From the IMG/VR virus record IMGVR_UViG_3300018035_000100, positions 1 through 60,043 of that record: 60,043 nucleotides of DNA, one strand, 5' to 3'. Under the pieces are notes generated by a model. It was not told where the DNA came from, searched no databases, and worked only from the letters and a program-made list of their open reading frames with translations. Within the stretch, counting starts at the first letter, position 1; each line of letters opens with the position of its first letter. Shown piece by piece: positions 43,592-50,112 of the stretch. The position numbers and the translations under genes are program-made. The stretch comes from a virus.

Positions 43592-43966
43592 ATGACTACA
43601 CCATGTAGCGAGTATGAGCAAGTTATTACTGATGATAAGAGCCAAACAGATGACAAAAATCAAACAGCGTTAAAGTTCTCTGATCCTAATGAGCCTTTAA
43701 CATTGAAACAATTAGAGTTGTTTGGGGCACATTTTCAAGGTAAGCGATACTCAGGTGAAACGGTAATAAGAACATGGGAAATAAGCATCCCCGATTTCGA
43801 TTCAGATTTTAAGAAGGCTAGGACTTATTTGTCATTGGTAGATGATAGAAACCCAACGGCCAATGAAATAATAAAAGCAATATGCCTGGAGATTAAACGC
43901 GAGACGGCATTTGTGGTGACGGAAGCAATTGAGAAAACGTTAATGAAGTTTCGGTTGTGGATTTAA
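43592..43966 (+). CDS. Hypothetical protein (124 aa)
   Basis: Starts 31 nt after the AAA+ gene with AGGAAAAAAA upstream. The N-terminal 35 residues are polar and disordered (ITDDKSQTDDKNQT). The rest is a compact helical domain (KQLELFGAHFQGKRYSG, FKKARTYLSLVDDRNPTANEII, EKTLMKFRLWI). No family recognised. Its codons are slightly richer in G/C than those of its neighbours. Follows the Ycf triad and may be its fourth member. Confidence 0.6.
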   Translation: MTTPCSEYEQVITDDKSQTDDKNQTALKFSDPNEPLTLKQLELFGAHFQGKRYSGETVIRTWEISIPDFDSDFKKARTYLSLVDDRNPTANEIIKAICLEIKRETAFVVTEAIEKTLMKFRLWI

Positions 43967-44014
43967 AGCGTATATTTTCATTGTTTTAATAAAGTAAAAA
44001 AGGAAATTAGCAAG

Positions 44015-44323
44015 GTGGAAAAAACTATAAAAGTAAAATTAGAATATGGTTTACATGCCAGACCTTCTGCTTTTATTGTAGCTAAACTTTCCAAAATGAA
44101 TCTTACTGAGGCAATTTTAATCCATAAAGAATGTGAAATAAGTCTCAAAAGTGTATTATCACTTATCGCAGAATGTATTGAAACTGATGATGAGGTTATA
44201 GTAAAAATATCGGGTCCTGATGAAATTGAAGCAATGAAAATAGTAGAAGATACTTTAGAATCTACAAATAAAAAAGATGTTTTTGGAATTGAACCTTATG
44301 AATCAAAAGAAAAGAAAAAATAA
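44015..44323 (+). CDS. HPr-like phosphocarrier protein
   Basis: A 102-aa protein starting with GTG (AAAAAGGAAA upstream). YGLHARPSAFIVAKL carries the active-site histidine (H14; His15 in bacterial HPr) with the invariant RP. EISLKSVLSLIAECIETDDEVIVKISGPDEIEA has S46 at the regulatory serine place, with the usual K-S pair. The core fold is complete and there is a short charged tail (YESKEKKK). It could be phosphorylated by host Enzyme I and divert PTS flux or HPr-dependent regulation. Unusual as a phage gene. Confidence 0.8.
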   Translation: MEKTIKVKLEYGLHARPSAFIVAKLSKMNLTEAILIHKECEISLKSVLSLIAECIETDDEVIVKISGPDEIEAMKIVEDTLESTNKKDVFGIEPYESKEKKK

Positions 44324-44534
44324 AAAAGATATCCCTCAAATTAATGAATATTCTGTAAAATATCTGGAACATTTATGGGATTGGGATAAAAGTTGGAATG
44401 ATGTCCCGACAAATCAAGTATTTAGAACAGATTTAAAACACCGGTCCTCAAAAAAACAAAATAAAAAGAAAGTTGTACCTAAAATAAATAAAACATCACG
44501 ATACGAACTTTTAAAAAAATTATGGTCAAAATAA
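44298..44534 (+). CDS. Small basic hypothetical protein (78 aa)
   Basis: Start placed at ATG 44298 (MNQKKRKNKKDIPQ), overlapping the HPr-like gene by 26 nt; an in-frame ATG at 44277 lies deeper in that gene. The protein is strongly basic (about one quarter Lys/Arg) with aromatic residues in the middle (YLEHLWDWDKSWNDVP). It could bind nucleic acid. No family recognised. Confidence 0.55.
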   Translation: MNQKKRKNKKDIPQINEYSVKYLEHLWDWDKSWNDVPTNQVFRTDLKHRSSKKQNKKKVVPKINKTSRYELLKKLWSK

Positions 44535-44546
44535 TGTGGAGCAATT

Positions 44547-44888
44547 ATGAATTTAGCTCGAATTTATCCTAATACATGTCCGATATGTGGTGGTAATAAA
44601 AAGAAAGAGCAGAAAGGTTGTTTCCATTGTGCCAGATGTGAAATCTTCGAGGCATGTAACTATACGGATGATCCTATAGCAGAATATTTAGATTTGATCA
44701 AGCAACGTCTTGTAACGTTCTACCAAAAAGTTTATGCTAAGGATATAAAGAATGGTTGCACTTATGTTGATTTTATGAAAAAATATGAAAAATATTTGCA
44801 AAAAATGGAGCGAGCGCGAAAGAAATGGGAAAAGAATCCGTTTAATCTTAAAAATTCGTATAAGAAAGTAAAAAAGAAGGATGCATAA
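44547..44888 (+). CDS. Zinc-ribbon hypothetical protein (113 aa)
   Basis: The N-terminus has a CPICGG and CFHCARC four-Cys ribbon within residues 10-33. The remainder is a long lysine-rich helix (YEKYLQKMERARKKWEKNPF). It looks like a small nucleic-acid-binding or RNA-polymerase-directed protein, by composition only. Starts 12 nt after the basic protein and overlaps the next small gene by 8 nt. Confidence 0.6.
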   Translation: MNLARIYPNTCPICGGNKKKEQKGCFHCARCEIFEACNYTDDPIAEYLDLIKQRLVTFYQKVYAKDIKNGCTYVDFMKKYEKYLQKMERARKKWEKNPFNLKNSYKKVKKKDA

Positions 44889-45009
44889 TATAATTCCTAT
44901 TTATTTTGGTATAATTATAGGATTTATCGTAGGTTGGCTGATCAATGAAACAGTTCACGTTGTGGAAACTCGAAAGGGAAAGAATATCTCAAAAAAGGAA
45001 AGGGGTTAG
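44881..45009 (+). CDS. Small membrane protein (42 aa)
   Basis: ATG 44881 overlaps the end of the zinc-ribbon gene and runs to TAG 45007-45009. Residues 4-21 (IIPIYFGIIIGFIVGWLI) form one transmembrane helix, followed by a basic cytoplasm-type tail (RKGKNISKKERG). One-helix small membrane proteins cluster further on at 47312-48126. Function unknown. Confidence 0.5.
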   Translation: MHNIIPIYFGIIIGFIVGWLINETVHVVETRKGKNISKKERG

Positions 45010-45010
45010 T

Positions 45011-45076
45011 ATGCCTGAAGAATTTCTTACCAAAGACGATAAAAAAGGGAAGTTGTGGTTGGGTTATGAAGTGTGA
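45011..45076 (+). CDS. Possible very small protein (21 aa)
   Basis: ATG 45011 after GGGG runs to TGA 45074-45076 (MPEEFLTKDDKKGKLWLGYE). It overlaps the next gene by 11 nt in another frame. A one-base shift would join it to that gene, so it may be the lost N-terminus of the neighbour rather than a gene. Confidence 0.3.
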   Translation: MPEEFLTKDDKKGKLWLGYEV

Positions 45077-45359
45077 AGATGGCAGGTGGGTAAATGAGGA
45101 AGGAAAATACCAACCTCAACTTGAAGAAAAATCAAAAACAGAAAGAGGTTTTATAACCCTAAATGTTGGAGCTCTAGCAAGAGGAACCGCTCGTAGTTTC
45201 TTGACAAACTCGAAATTTATAGGTCGAGACATTGAATGGACAGAAACTAAAACTTTTCTTGCAAGTGAATTTTGTATTAAGGGGCCTAAAATCACCTTGC
45301 AAACTATGATGAAGGAAATAAGAGATTGGCAAAAAGGAATAGATCTTGTTCAAGGCTAA
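45066..45359 (+). CDS. Hypothetical protein (97 aa)
   Basis: The product is MKCEDGRWVNEEGKYQPQL..., then TERGFITLNVGALARGTARSFLTNSKFIGRDIEWTETK and a helical end (KITLQTMMKEIRDWQKGIDLVQ). No clear ribosome site precedes ATG 45066, which fits coupling to, or a former fusion with, the 21-aa frame upstream. No family recognised. It precedes the VWA gene. Confidence 0.5.
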   Translation: MKCEDGRWVNEEGKYQPQLEEKSKTERGFITLNVGALARGTARSFLTNSKFIGRDIEWTETKTFLASEFCIKGPKITLQTMMKEIRDWQKGIDLVQG

Positions 45360-45483
45360 AGGGTCTTTGAAGCGATCGCTGGTTTTATACAAAAATTAGA
45401 TGAACTTTTTATTATCAGTTGTGGATTTACTATCATCAGCAGTCCAGCCTGAGATAGGAAGTAAATCAAACCCGGAGGTTTTT

Positions 45484-46860
45484 ATGATTAAAATTTCAAC
45501 GTTGTTCGATTTTGACAAAGTATCTTTTGAAAAAGAAAGTGATGTCCATCTTGATGTCATTCTCAAGGCCCCGGCCCGGGACATGTCCAAGCGCATTCCA
45601 TTACACCTGATTCTTGCAATAGATTGTTCAGGTTCTATGATAGGAACTAAACTTTCTCAAGTAAAATCCACAGTTAAAAAGTTAGTAGATCATCTTACAG
45701 AAAATGATAGCTTAGGTATTATTTCTTTTGCTAGCAATGCTCAAGAAGTCACATCTACTGTTCCTATGACAGATGCGAACAAAAAATATGCAAAAGAGCA
45801 GATAGACGGAATTCAAGCATCTAGTGTAACTAATCTTAGTGAAGCTATTACTTTTGCTACTGAACGATCGATTTCAGCAGATAAATCTAAAGTATGTAGA
45901 ATAATACTTTTAACTGATGGTCAGCCCACTTGTGGAACATGTGATCGTGATAGTCTTATAAAACTTGTAGAAACCATAAACCCCTCAATTTCTATATCTA
46001 CATTTGGATATGGCTCAGATTTTGATTCAGATCTTATGTCCTCTATTTCTACAACGGGTCGAGGAAATAATTTTTATATTAAAGAAGATTTAGATTGTAA
46101 TAGTGCTTTTGCTGCAGAACTAGGGGGATTGTTATCTCTTTATGGTCAAAACATAAAAATACGGTTATCCCCCTCTTCTAATATGTCTTTTACGGAACTT
46201 TTAAGTGAGTATAAATGCGAGCAAAAAAATGGATATCGTTTAATTACTCCTTCTAAATTTGATGTTTCTATAGACGATATATTTGCTGGAGAAAGTAAAC
46301 ATATTATTATGAAATTAAAAGTTCCTAAGGCTACAGAGGCGGTGTGTGCTAGAGAAACTTCTGTTTGTAAAATTATTGTTGATTATTTAGATGTAGAAAC
46401 AAAAGTTACTCAATCTGTTTCAGCTACCGCAAAAATACAATATGTGAAAGAAGACAAGACTTCCAAAATAGCGAATAAAACTGTCCGGGAACAATTGGCA
46501 ATTATTGAGGCTATTAAAATCCAGAAAGCTGCAAAAGAAGAAGCTGAAAAGCAGAATTATACTGCGGCACAGGAAATTCTTACTAAAGGGATTGCTTGGG
46601 CAGCCAATAATATAGATCTTGGAGCTATGGCTCCTGCCTTAACAGGGACTTATTCTGCTATGTCTATAAGTTATTCCTCAGCAACTAATTATAATTTGGT
46701 AGGTTCAAAACTATCAAATTCTTTTTATCAAACAATGGCAAAAGGTAGAGCGGCTACGTCAAATGATATTGGCAGTGGGATTATTTATGAAACTTCCACA
46801 ATGCAGGAAGTAGAAAAATCTTTTAAAGATGATACATCTAAAAAGAAAAGGAATAAATAA
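45484..46860 (+). CDS. Von Willebrand factor A (VWA) domain protein
   Basis: Start at ATG 45484 with a strong ribosome site (GGAGG, 8 nt upstream); the open frame extends to 45400 but is unlikely to be used. In the 458-aa product, residues about 40-220 are a VWA domain with a complete-looking MIDAS: DCSGSM near residue 47, a Thr in SVTNLSEA, and ILLTDGQP near 143. The second half is beta-rich, then helical (KIQKAAKEEAEKQNYTAAQEIL). VWA proteins often work with AAA+ ATPases as metal-dependent adaptors; a Ycf46-type AAA+ protein is encoded 2 kb upstream. That link is inference. A GC-rich cluster encodes LKAPARDMS. Confidence 0.85.
   Translation: MIKISTLFDFDKVSFEKESDVHLDVILKAPARDMSKRIPLHLILAIDCSGSMIGTKLSQVKSTVKKLVDHLTENDSLGIISFASNAQEVTSTVPMTDANKKYAKEQIDGIQASSVTNLSEAITFATERSISADKSKVCRIILLTDGQPTCGTCDRDSLIKLVETINPSISISTFGYGSDFDSDLMSSISTTGRGNNFYIKEDLDCNSAFAAELGGLLSLYGQNIKIRLSPSSNMSFTELLSEYKCEQKNGYRLITPSKFDVSIDDIFAGESKHIIMKLKVPKATEAVCARETSVCKIIVDYLDVETKVTQSVSATAKIQYVKEDKTSKIANKTVREQLAIIEAIKIQKAAKEEAEKQNYTAAQEILTKGIAWAANNIDLGAMAPALTGTYSAMSISYSSATNYNLVGSKLSNSFYQTMAKGRAATSNDIGSGIIYETSTMQEVEKSFKDDTSKKKRNK
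45566..45588. repeat. GC-rich palindromic cluster E (in frame)
   Basis: Twenty-three bases, AGGCCCCGG, CCCGGG and ACATGTCC, encoding KAPARDMS at the start of the VWA protein. It shares AAGGCCCCGG with the clusters at 23086 and 53261, and GGCCCGGGAC with 53261. Confidence 0.65.
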
Positions 46861-46865
46861 ACCTT

Positions 46866-46934
46866 ATAAGAGTTACGAACGGTTCGCAACCGGAGCGGTG
46901 AACGAAGCATTTTTTCTACTAACCGCTCTCTTAT
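46866..46934 (+). promoter_or_regulatory. Structured intergenic element between VWA gene and copy D
   Basis: ATAAGAG (46866-46872) can pair with CTCTTAT (46928-46934), enclosing AGCGGT (46894-46899) with ACCGCT (46922-46927). A small CGAA/TTCG or GGTT/AACC hairpin lies in between. No U-run follows, so a leader, RNA-processing or pause element is more likely than a terminator. Confidence 0.45.
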
Positions 46935-46950
46935 CTTACAGGAATAAATT

Positions 46951-47181
46951 ATGAAAATTTATTTAAGTCACGATAAGAAACATATGTGTATTCGAGAAGG
47001 AGAAGAAAATCGTTGGCTTGCTCAGGAAGATATAAATAGACCCTGTGGAACCTTCAAACCTTGTACTCTTTGGGAAGAAAGAAGAAATTGTTTATATCAA
47101 GAAATTCCTCTTTCGGATCTTATTCTTTATACACATTGGAAACAGAAAGATGAAGAATTTTTTAAATTATTAGAAAAGTAA
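46951..47181 (+). CDS. Small dispersed-family protein (copy D)
   Basis: A 76-aa protein with ACAGGAA upstream. CIREGEENRWLAQEDI closely resembles the GEENEWIAEYID of copy A, and the C-terminus DLILYTHWKQKDEEFFKLLEK is the family motif. It is the shortest full copy, so it defines the core: an N-terminal GEENxW strand and the LILY(S/T)HW end. Two CxxxxxxC-spaced cysteines in the middle are not shared with other copies. Confidence 0.75.
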   Translation: MKIYLSHDKKHMCIREGEENRWLAQEDINRPCGTFKPCTLWEERRNCLYQEIPLSDLILYTHWKQKDEEFFKLLEK

Positions 47182-47192
47182 TTAAAAGAGAT

Positions 47193-47264
47193 ATGATGCA
47201 AAAGCTAGTTAATGGAAGAGTTGCAGTCATTTTTACCAAAAGTAAAAAGGATAACCCCAAGTAA
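47193..47264 (+). CDS. Possible very small protein (23 aa)
   Basis: ATG 47193 to TAA 47262-47264, MMQKLVNGRVAVIFTKSKKD... Weak ribosome site (AAGAG). It lies in the 400-nt stretch before the membrane-protein genes, which otherwise holds only the frame at 47312. Low support. Confidence 0.25.
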   Translation: MMQKLVNGRVAVIFTKSKKDNPK

Positions 47265-47311
47265 AATGGGAAATACTAGACCCGTCGATTGATCTCAGAG
47301 AAGGATAAAAT

Positions 47312-47488
47312 ATGAAAAATCTATTGCGATTGGGTTTATTGTTATCAGGGATTGGATTAGTTTATTTTTCCGGTCGTCATACAACCCTAACCATTATTTC
47401 TGCTGTGTTTTTCGTAGCAATTGTTGGGGTAATACAATTCAGGGAATTGGGCATATTTCTTAAAACGAAGCACGGTAAGAAAGGATAG
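47312..47488 (+). CDS. Small two-helix membrane protein (58 aa)
   Basis: ATG 47312 after GAGAAGGA runs to TAG 47486-47488. Two transmembrane helices: LLRLGLLLSGIGLVYFSG (about 4-21) and LTIISAVFFVAIVGVIQF (about 26-43), then a basic tail (KTKHGKKG). Good ribosome site and typical topology support it as a real gene. First of three small membrane protein genes in a row. Confidence 0.6.
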   Translation: MKNLLRLGLLLSGIGLVYFSGRHTTLTIISAVFFVAIVGVIQFRELGIFLKTKHGKKG

Positions 47489-47578
47489 ATATCGAGGTAA
47501 TTGGGTAAAATGTGAAAAGCCAAAATGGGCAGAACAAATAGTTTGCTGGGGATTGTAACAAACGAGAAAGAGGTAAAT

Positions 47579-47788
47579 ATGGGTCTAATAAAGATCTATT
47601 GCTTAATGGCTATTATAACTACAATTGTTATTTTGACGCTTAATAGCCTCAAAGTAGTGATATTGCGCCCCGGTGGTGTATGGGTAATAATAGCTTATTT
47701 GGCATTGAATATTTGCGGACTGTTGTGGATATTTCTTAAGGAGAATGCTAAGATAAATAAAATCAAATTTAGAAAGGACATACTATGA
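47579..47788 (+). CDS. Small two-helix membrane protein (69 aa)
   Basis: Start at ATG 47579 with AAGAGG upstream, in preference to ATG 47525, which has no ribosome site. Helices: IYCLMAIITTIVILTLNSL and GVWVIIAYLALNICGLLWIF, then a lysine-rich end (KINKIKFRKDIL). Overlaps the next membrane protein gene by 4 nt (ATGA). Function unknown; perhaps holin- or superinfection-related, without direct evidence. Confidence 0.55.
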   Translation: MGLIKIYCLMAIITTIVILTLNSLKVVILRPGGVWVIIAYLALNICGLLWIFLKENAKINKIKFRKDIL

Positions 47789-48126
47789 ATGATTCGGGGA
47801 CTCAAACTGCAGTATTACCAGAGGAATTAAGAGGATTTAACTGGGGTGCTTTGCTTCTCACACTTATCTGGGGCTTAGTGCATCGTTGCTGGATCGTTTT
47901 ATGTATTATTCCTTTAGCTTTTCTTCCGGCTCCAATAGGGACTATAGCGCTAATTTGTTTTTACTTGTATTTTGGATTTAAAGGTAATGATATTGCCTGG
48001 AAAAATAAAAAATGGGATTCTATTGAACATTTTCAAAGGATTCAAAACCTTTGGGTTAAATGGGGAATTGGAGTTTTTGTTGTGGCGTTTATTTTTGGTG
48101 CTTTAAAAGTAATTTGTAATTTTTAA
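47785..48126 (+). CDS. Membrane protein with FNWGALLLTLIWG motif
   Basis: A 113-aa protein. GFNWGALLLTLIWGLVHRCWIVL, then GTIALICFYLYFGFKGNDIAWKNKKWDSIEHFQRIQNLWVKWGI, follows a bacterial family (DUF2628-like) with FNWGAF...IWG and KGN.WAW.NK. Three transmembrane helices. Similarity to that family is from memory and strong in pattern. Role unknown. Confidence 0.65.
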   Translation: MNDSGTQTAVLPEELRGFNWGALLLTLIWGLVHRCWIVLCIIPLAFLPAPIGTIALICFYLYFGFKGNDIAWKNKKWDSIEHFQRIQNLWVKWGIGVFVVAFIFGALKVICNF

Positions 48127-48543
48127 ATGACTCGATTAAACAGATTTCAACTTGTAAGAAAAAATCGAGGGGGTATTTCTTCTGTTAAACCTATATCGGT
48201 TGCTTATAGATTTAAATCTTCTATTAGTATAAACACAGTATGTTCTTATATGAAGAAATGCATTCAAGAAGATGTTTTATTTGATTCATCAAATATTGAT
48301 ATAGGAATTTTAGATTCAGCCATACGAAAAATTTTAGATGAATTTAAAGTACCAATTTTAGTTGATGACACAAATGCTCTTATATTCTCTGCTTCTTATG
48401 GGATTGATCATTTATGTTCTTTTTCAAATTTTGATAAAAATAAATCGATTATAATTTTATGGAATTTAAAATCTGAAGACCTCTCCCGTTTGGGAGTAGG
48501 ACCCTCCAACATCTTTTTGAGGATTATCCGCAATGACAATTGA
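48127..48543 (+). CDS. Hypothetical protein (138 aa)
   Basis: Starts directly after the previous stop. Basic N-terminus (MTRLNRFQLVRKNRGG), then a mixed alpha/beta domain with CSYMKKCIQED, ILDSAIRKILDEFKVPILVDDTNALIFSASYGID and LSRLGVGPSNIFLRII. No family recognised and no catalytic motif. Overlaps the next gene by 11 nt. Confidence 0.55.
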   Translation: MTRLNRFQLVRKNRGGISSVKPISVAYRFKSSISINTVCSYMKKCIQEDVLFDSSNIDIGILDSAIRKILDEFKVPILVDDTNALIFSASYGIDHLCSFSNFDKNKSIIILWNLKSEDLSRLGVGPSNIFLRIIRNDN

Positions 48544-48724
48544 AGAGGATATCAATATTTTATTAAATGATATTAAAGAATTACGTAAATCAAAATCTGG
48601 GTCCTTGGAATATCGTAATAAAATATTAGAATTGGATAAATTACGTCGTAAACAAACTCGCTTAGGAAATAAAAAGAAGAAAAACAAATCTACAGAATGG
48701 GGGGATAGAAATGCAAAATCTTAA
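48533..48724 (+). CDS. Small coiled-coil basic protein (63 aa)
   Basis: MTIEEDINILLNDIKELRKSK, then EYRNKILELDKLRRKQTRL and a lysine-rich end. Helical throughout, probably a coiled coil. Overlaps both neighbours (11 and 14 nt), so it sits in a tightly packed operon. Function unknown. Confidence 0.55.
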   Translation: MTIEEDINILLNDIKELRKSKSGSLEYRNKILELDKLRRKQTRLGNKKKKNKSTEWGDRNAKS

Positions 48725-48941
48725 AGATTTGATTTATATTAAGAACCATCTTTTAACTTTAGAAGAACGTTTTGAACTTTTAAATATTGCCAATCGAGAA
48801 GATTGGGTTGAAGGATTGATTGACTATATTATCGCGCAAAATTACACTTCTTATACTAATAAAGAATTTGAGTCTATAAAAGAAGAAAATGAAAGATTAA
48901 AAGAGATAATTGATGATGCAAGAAATACTTTGGACCGATAA
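48711..48941 (+). CDS. Small helical acidic protein (76 aa)
   Basis: MQNLKDLIYIKNHLLTLEERFELLNIANREDW..., ending in an acidic coiled coil (SIKEENERLKEIIDDARNTL). GGGG lies 6-9 nt before ATG 48711. ThyX starts at the very next base. Possibly a small regulatory partner; no family recognised. Confidence 0.55.
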   Translation: MQNLKDLIYIKNHLLTLEERFELLNIANREDWVEGLIDYIIAQNYTSYTNKEFESIKEENERLKEIIDDARNTLDR

Positions 48942-49568
48942 ATGAAAGTCATTAAACCAAGTTTTTCTATTCTTGGAAATCCTGATGGGGAAAAAATATT
49001 GCAATTTATAGAAATTGCAGGTCGAGTATGCTATAAATCAGAAGCTAAAATAACCCATGAATCTTCCAAAACTTTTGTATTGAACCTTATTAAAAATAAG
49101 CACGAATCAGTGCTTGAACATCAATCTATTTCGGTAAAAATAATATGTGATTGTGGAATATCAAAAGAAATTACACGACATCGTATTGCAAGTTTTTCTC
49201 AATTATCAACTCGATATTACAATTTTTCTAAAGAAAAAAACATAGAATTTATAAAACCTTGCTATTGGAATGAAGGTACTACTTCTTATAATGTTTGGGA
49301 AAATATTTGTATTGAAGCTGAACGAGCGTATTTCTTTTTAATAAAAAACGGATCTACTCCCCAAGAAGCCCGGTCTGTGTTGCCTAGCTCGCTGAAGACT
49401 GAACTAATAATGACCGCAAATTTAAGAGAATGGCGGCATTTTTTTAATGTTAGAGCCGCAGGAATAGTGGGAAAGCCACACCCTCAAATGTTAGAAATAA
49501 CTATTCCTATGTTAAGGGAATTCAAAAATATTATACCAATTATATTTGATGATATATTAACTACTTAA
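48942..49568 (+). CDS. thyX: Flavin-dependent thymidylate synthase ThyX
   Basis: A 208-aa enzyme. The signature RHRxxxxxxxS is present as RHRIASFSQLS (79-89), followed by TRY. HESVLEHQSISV and the C-terminal NLREWRHFFNVRAAG match ThyX. It makes dTMP from dUMP using CH2-THF, FAD and NADPH, and so supplies thymidine nucleotides for an AT-rich genome. Length is at the short end of the family. A member of the dispersed small-protein family follows 24 nt downstream. Confidence 0.95.
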   Translation: MKVIKPSFSILGNPDGEKILQFIEIAGRVCYKSEAKITHESSKTFVLNLIKNKHESVLEHQSISVKIICDCGISKEITRHRIASFSQLSTRYYNFSKEKNIEFIKPCYWNEGTTSYNVWENICIEAERAYFFLIKNGSTPQEARSVLPSSLKTELIMTANLREWRHFFNVRAAGIVGKPHPQMLEITIPMLREFKNIIPIIFDDILTT

Positions 49569-49592
49569 AATTTAGTGAGTTTTTATCTAATT

Positions 49593-49715
49593 ATGAAATT
49601 TATTGATTTTAAAAAAGGTGATTTAATTATTTTTGAGGGTTCTATTTGTACAGAGATTTTAGAATATAATGATAGATATTCTACATATTTTGAATTATTA
49701 GAAAATAATGAATAA
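49593..49715 (+). CDS. Miniature member of the dispersed LILYSHW family (40 aa, copy F)
   Basis: ATG 49593 to TAA 49713-49715. MKFIDFKKGDLIIFEGS matches the family's N-terminal strand (GQLVFYEG, GELVLIKK, GDILLRQ), and YSTYFELLENNE matches the end of the C-terminal motif (YSHW......F..LLE). The middle 30-70 residues and the LIL segment are missing. It is either a deleted relic or a minimal functional form. It overlaps the next gene by 8 nt. Confidence 0.55.
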   Translation: MKFIDFKKGDLIIFEGSICTEILEYNDRYSTYFELLENNE

Positions 49716-50112
49716 AGATAACACAAAAAAATTGTTTGATAAATATCCTAAAATTTTTGCAGACAAACCTGGTCCAGAGTATCTAATATCCCCATGTCAA
49801 TATTATGGGATCGAGTGTGGAGATGGATGGTATAATATTATTGACGCATTGTGTTGTTCCATCCAGCATCATATCGATATTACAAAATGCCAACAAGTTA
49901 TTGTAGAACAAATAAAGGAAAAGTTTGGAGAACTTAGATTTTATATTCAAGGTGGAGACGATACTGTACGGGATTTGATATCTTTTGCAGAAATATTATC
50001 TATAAAAACTTGTGAAATATGTGGGAGCCCTGGAATAACCCGAAATAAGCAGTGGATACAAACTCTATGTAATAAATGCGAGACTTTAGAAGATGATACG
50101 TCAACAGAATAA
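49708..50112 (+). CDS. Phage hypothetical protein, GDGWY / EKFGELRFY family
   Basis: A 134-aa protein. LFDKYPKIF, GIECGDGWYNIIDALC, VIVEQIKEKFGELRFYIQGGDDTV and TCEICGSPG with LCNKC at the end form a pattern I know from many phage genomes as a conserved protein of unknown function. The C-terminal four cysteines probably bind zinc. It overlaps the helicase start by 20 nt. Confidence 0.7.
   Translation: MNKDNTKKLFDKYPKIFADKPGPEYLISPCQYYGIECGDGWYNIIDALCCSIQHHIDITKCQQVIVEQIKEKFGELRFYIQGGDDTVRDLISFAEILSIKTCEICGSPGITRNKQWIQTLCNKCETLEDDTSTE

Noticed and set aside
45372-45379. GCGATCGC octamer, the HIP1 sequence of cyanobacteria
   Set aside because: I noticed only one copy. A cyanobacterial host signature would need many copies, so it carries no weight.
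45400-45483. N-terminal extension of the VWA protein to ATG 45400
   Set aside because: ATG 45484 has a strong GGAGG at the right distance and the VWA fold begins there; the extension has no support.
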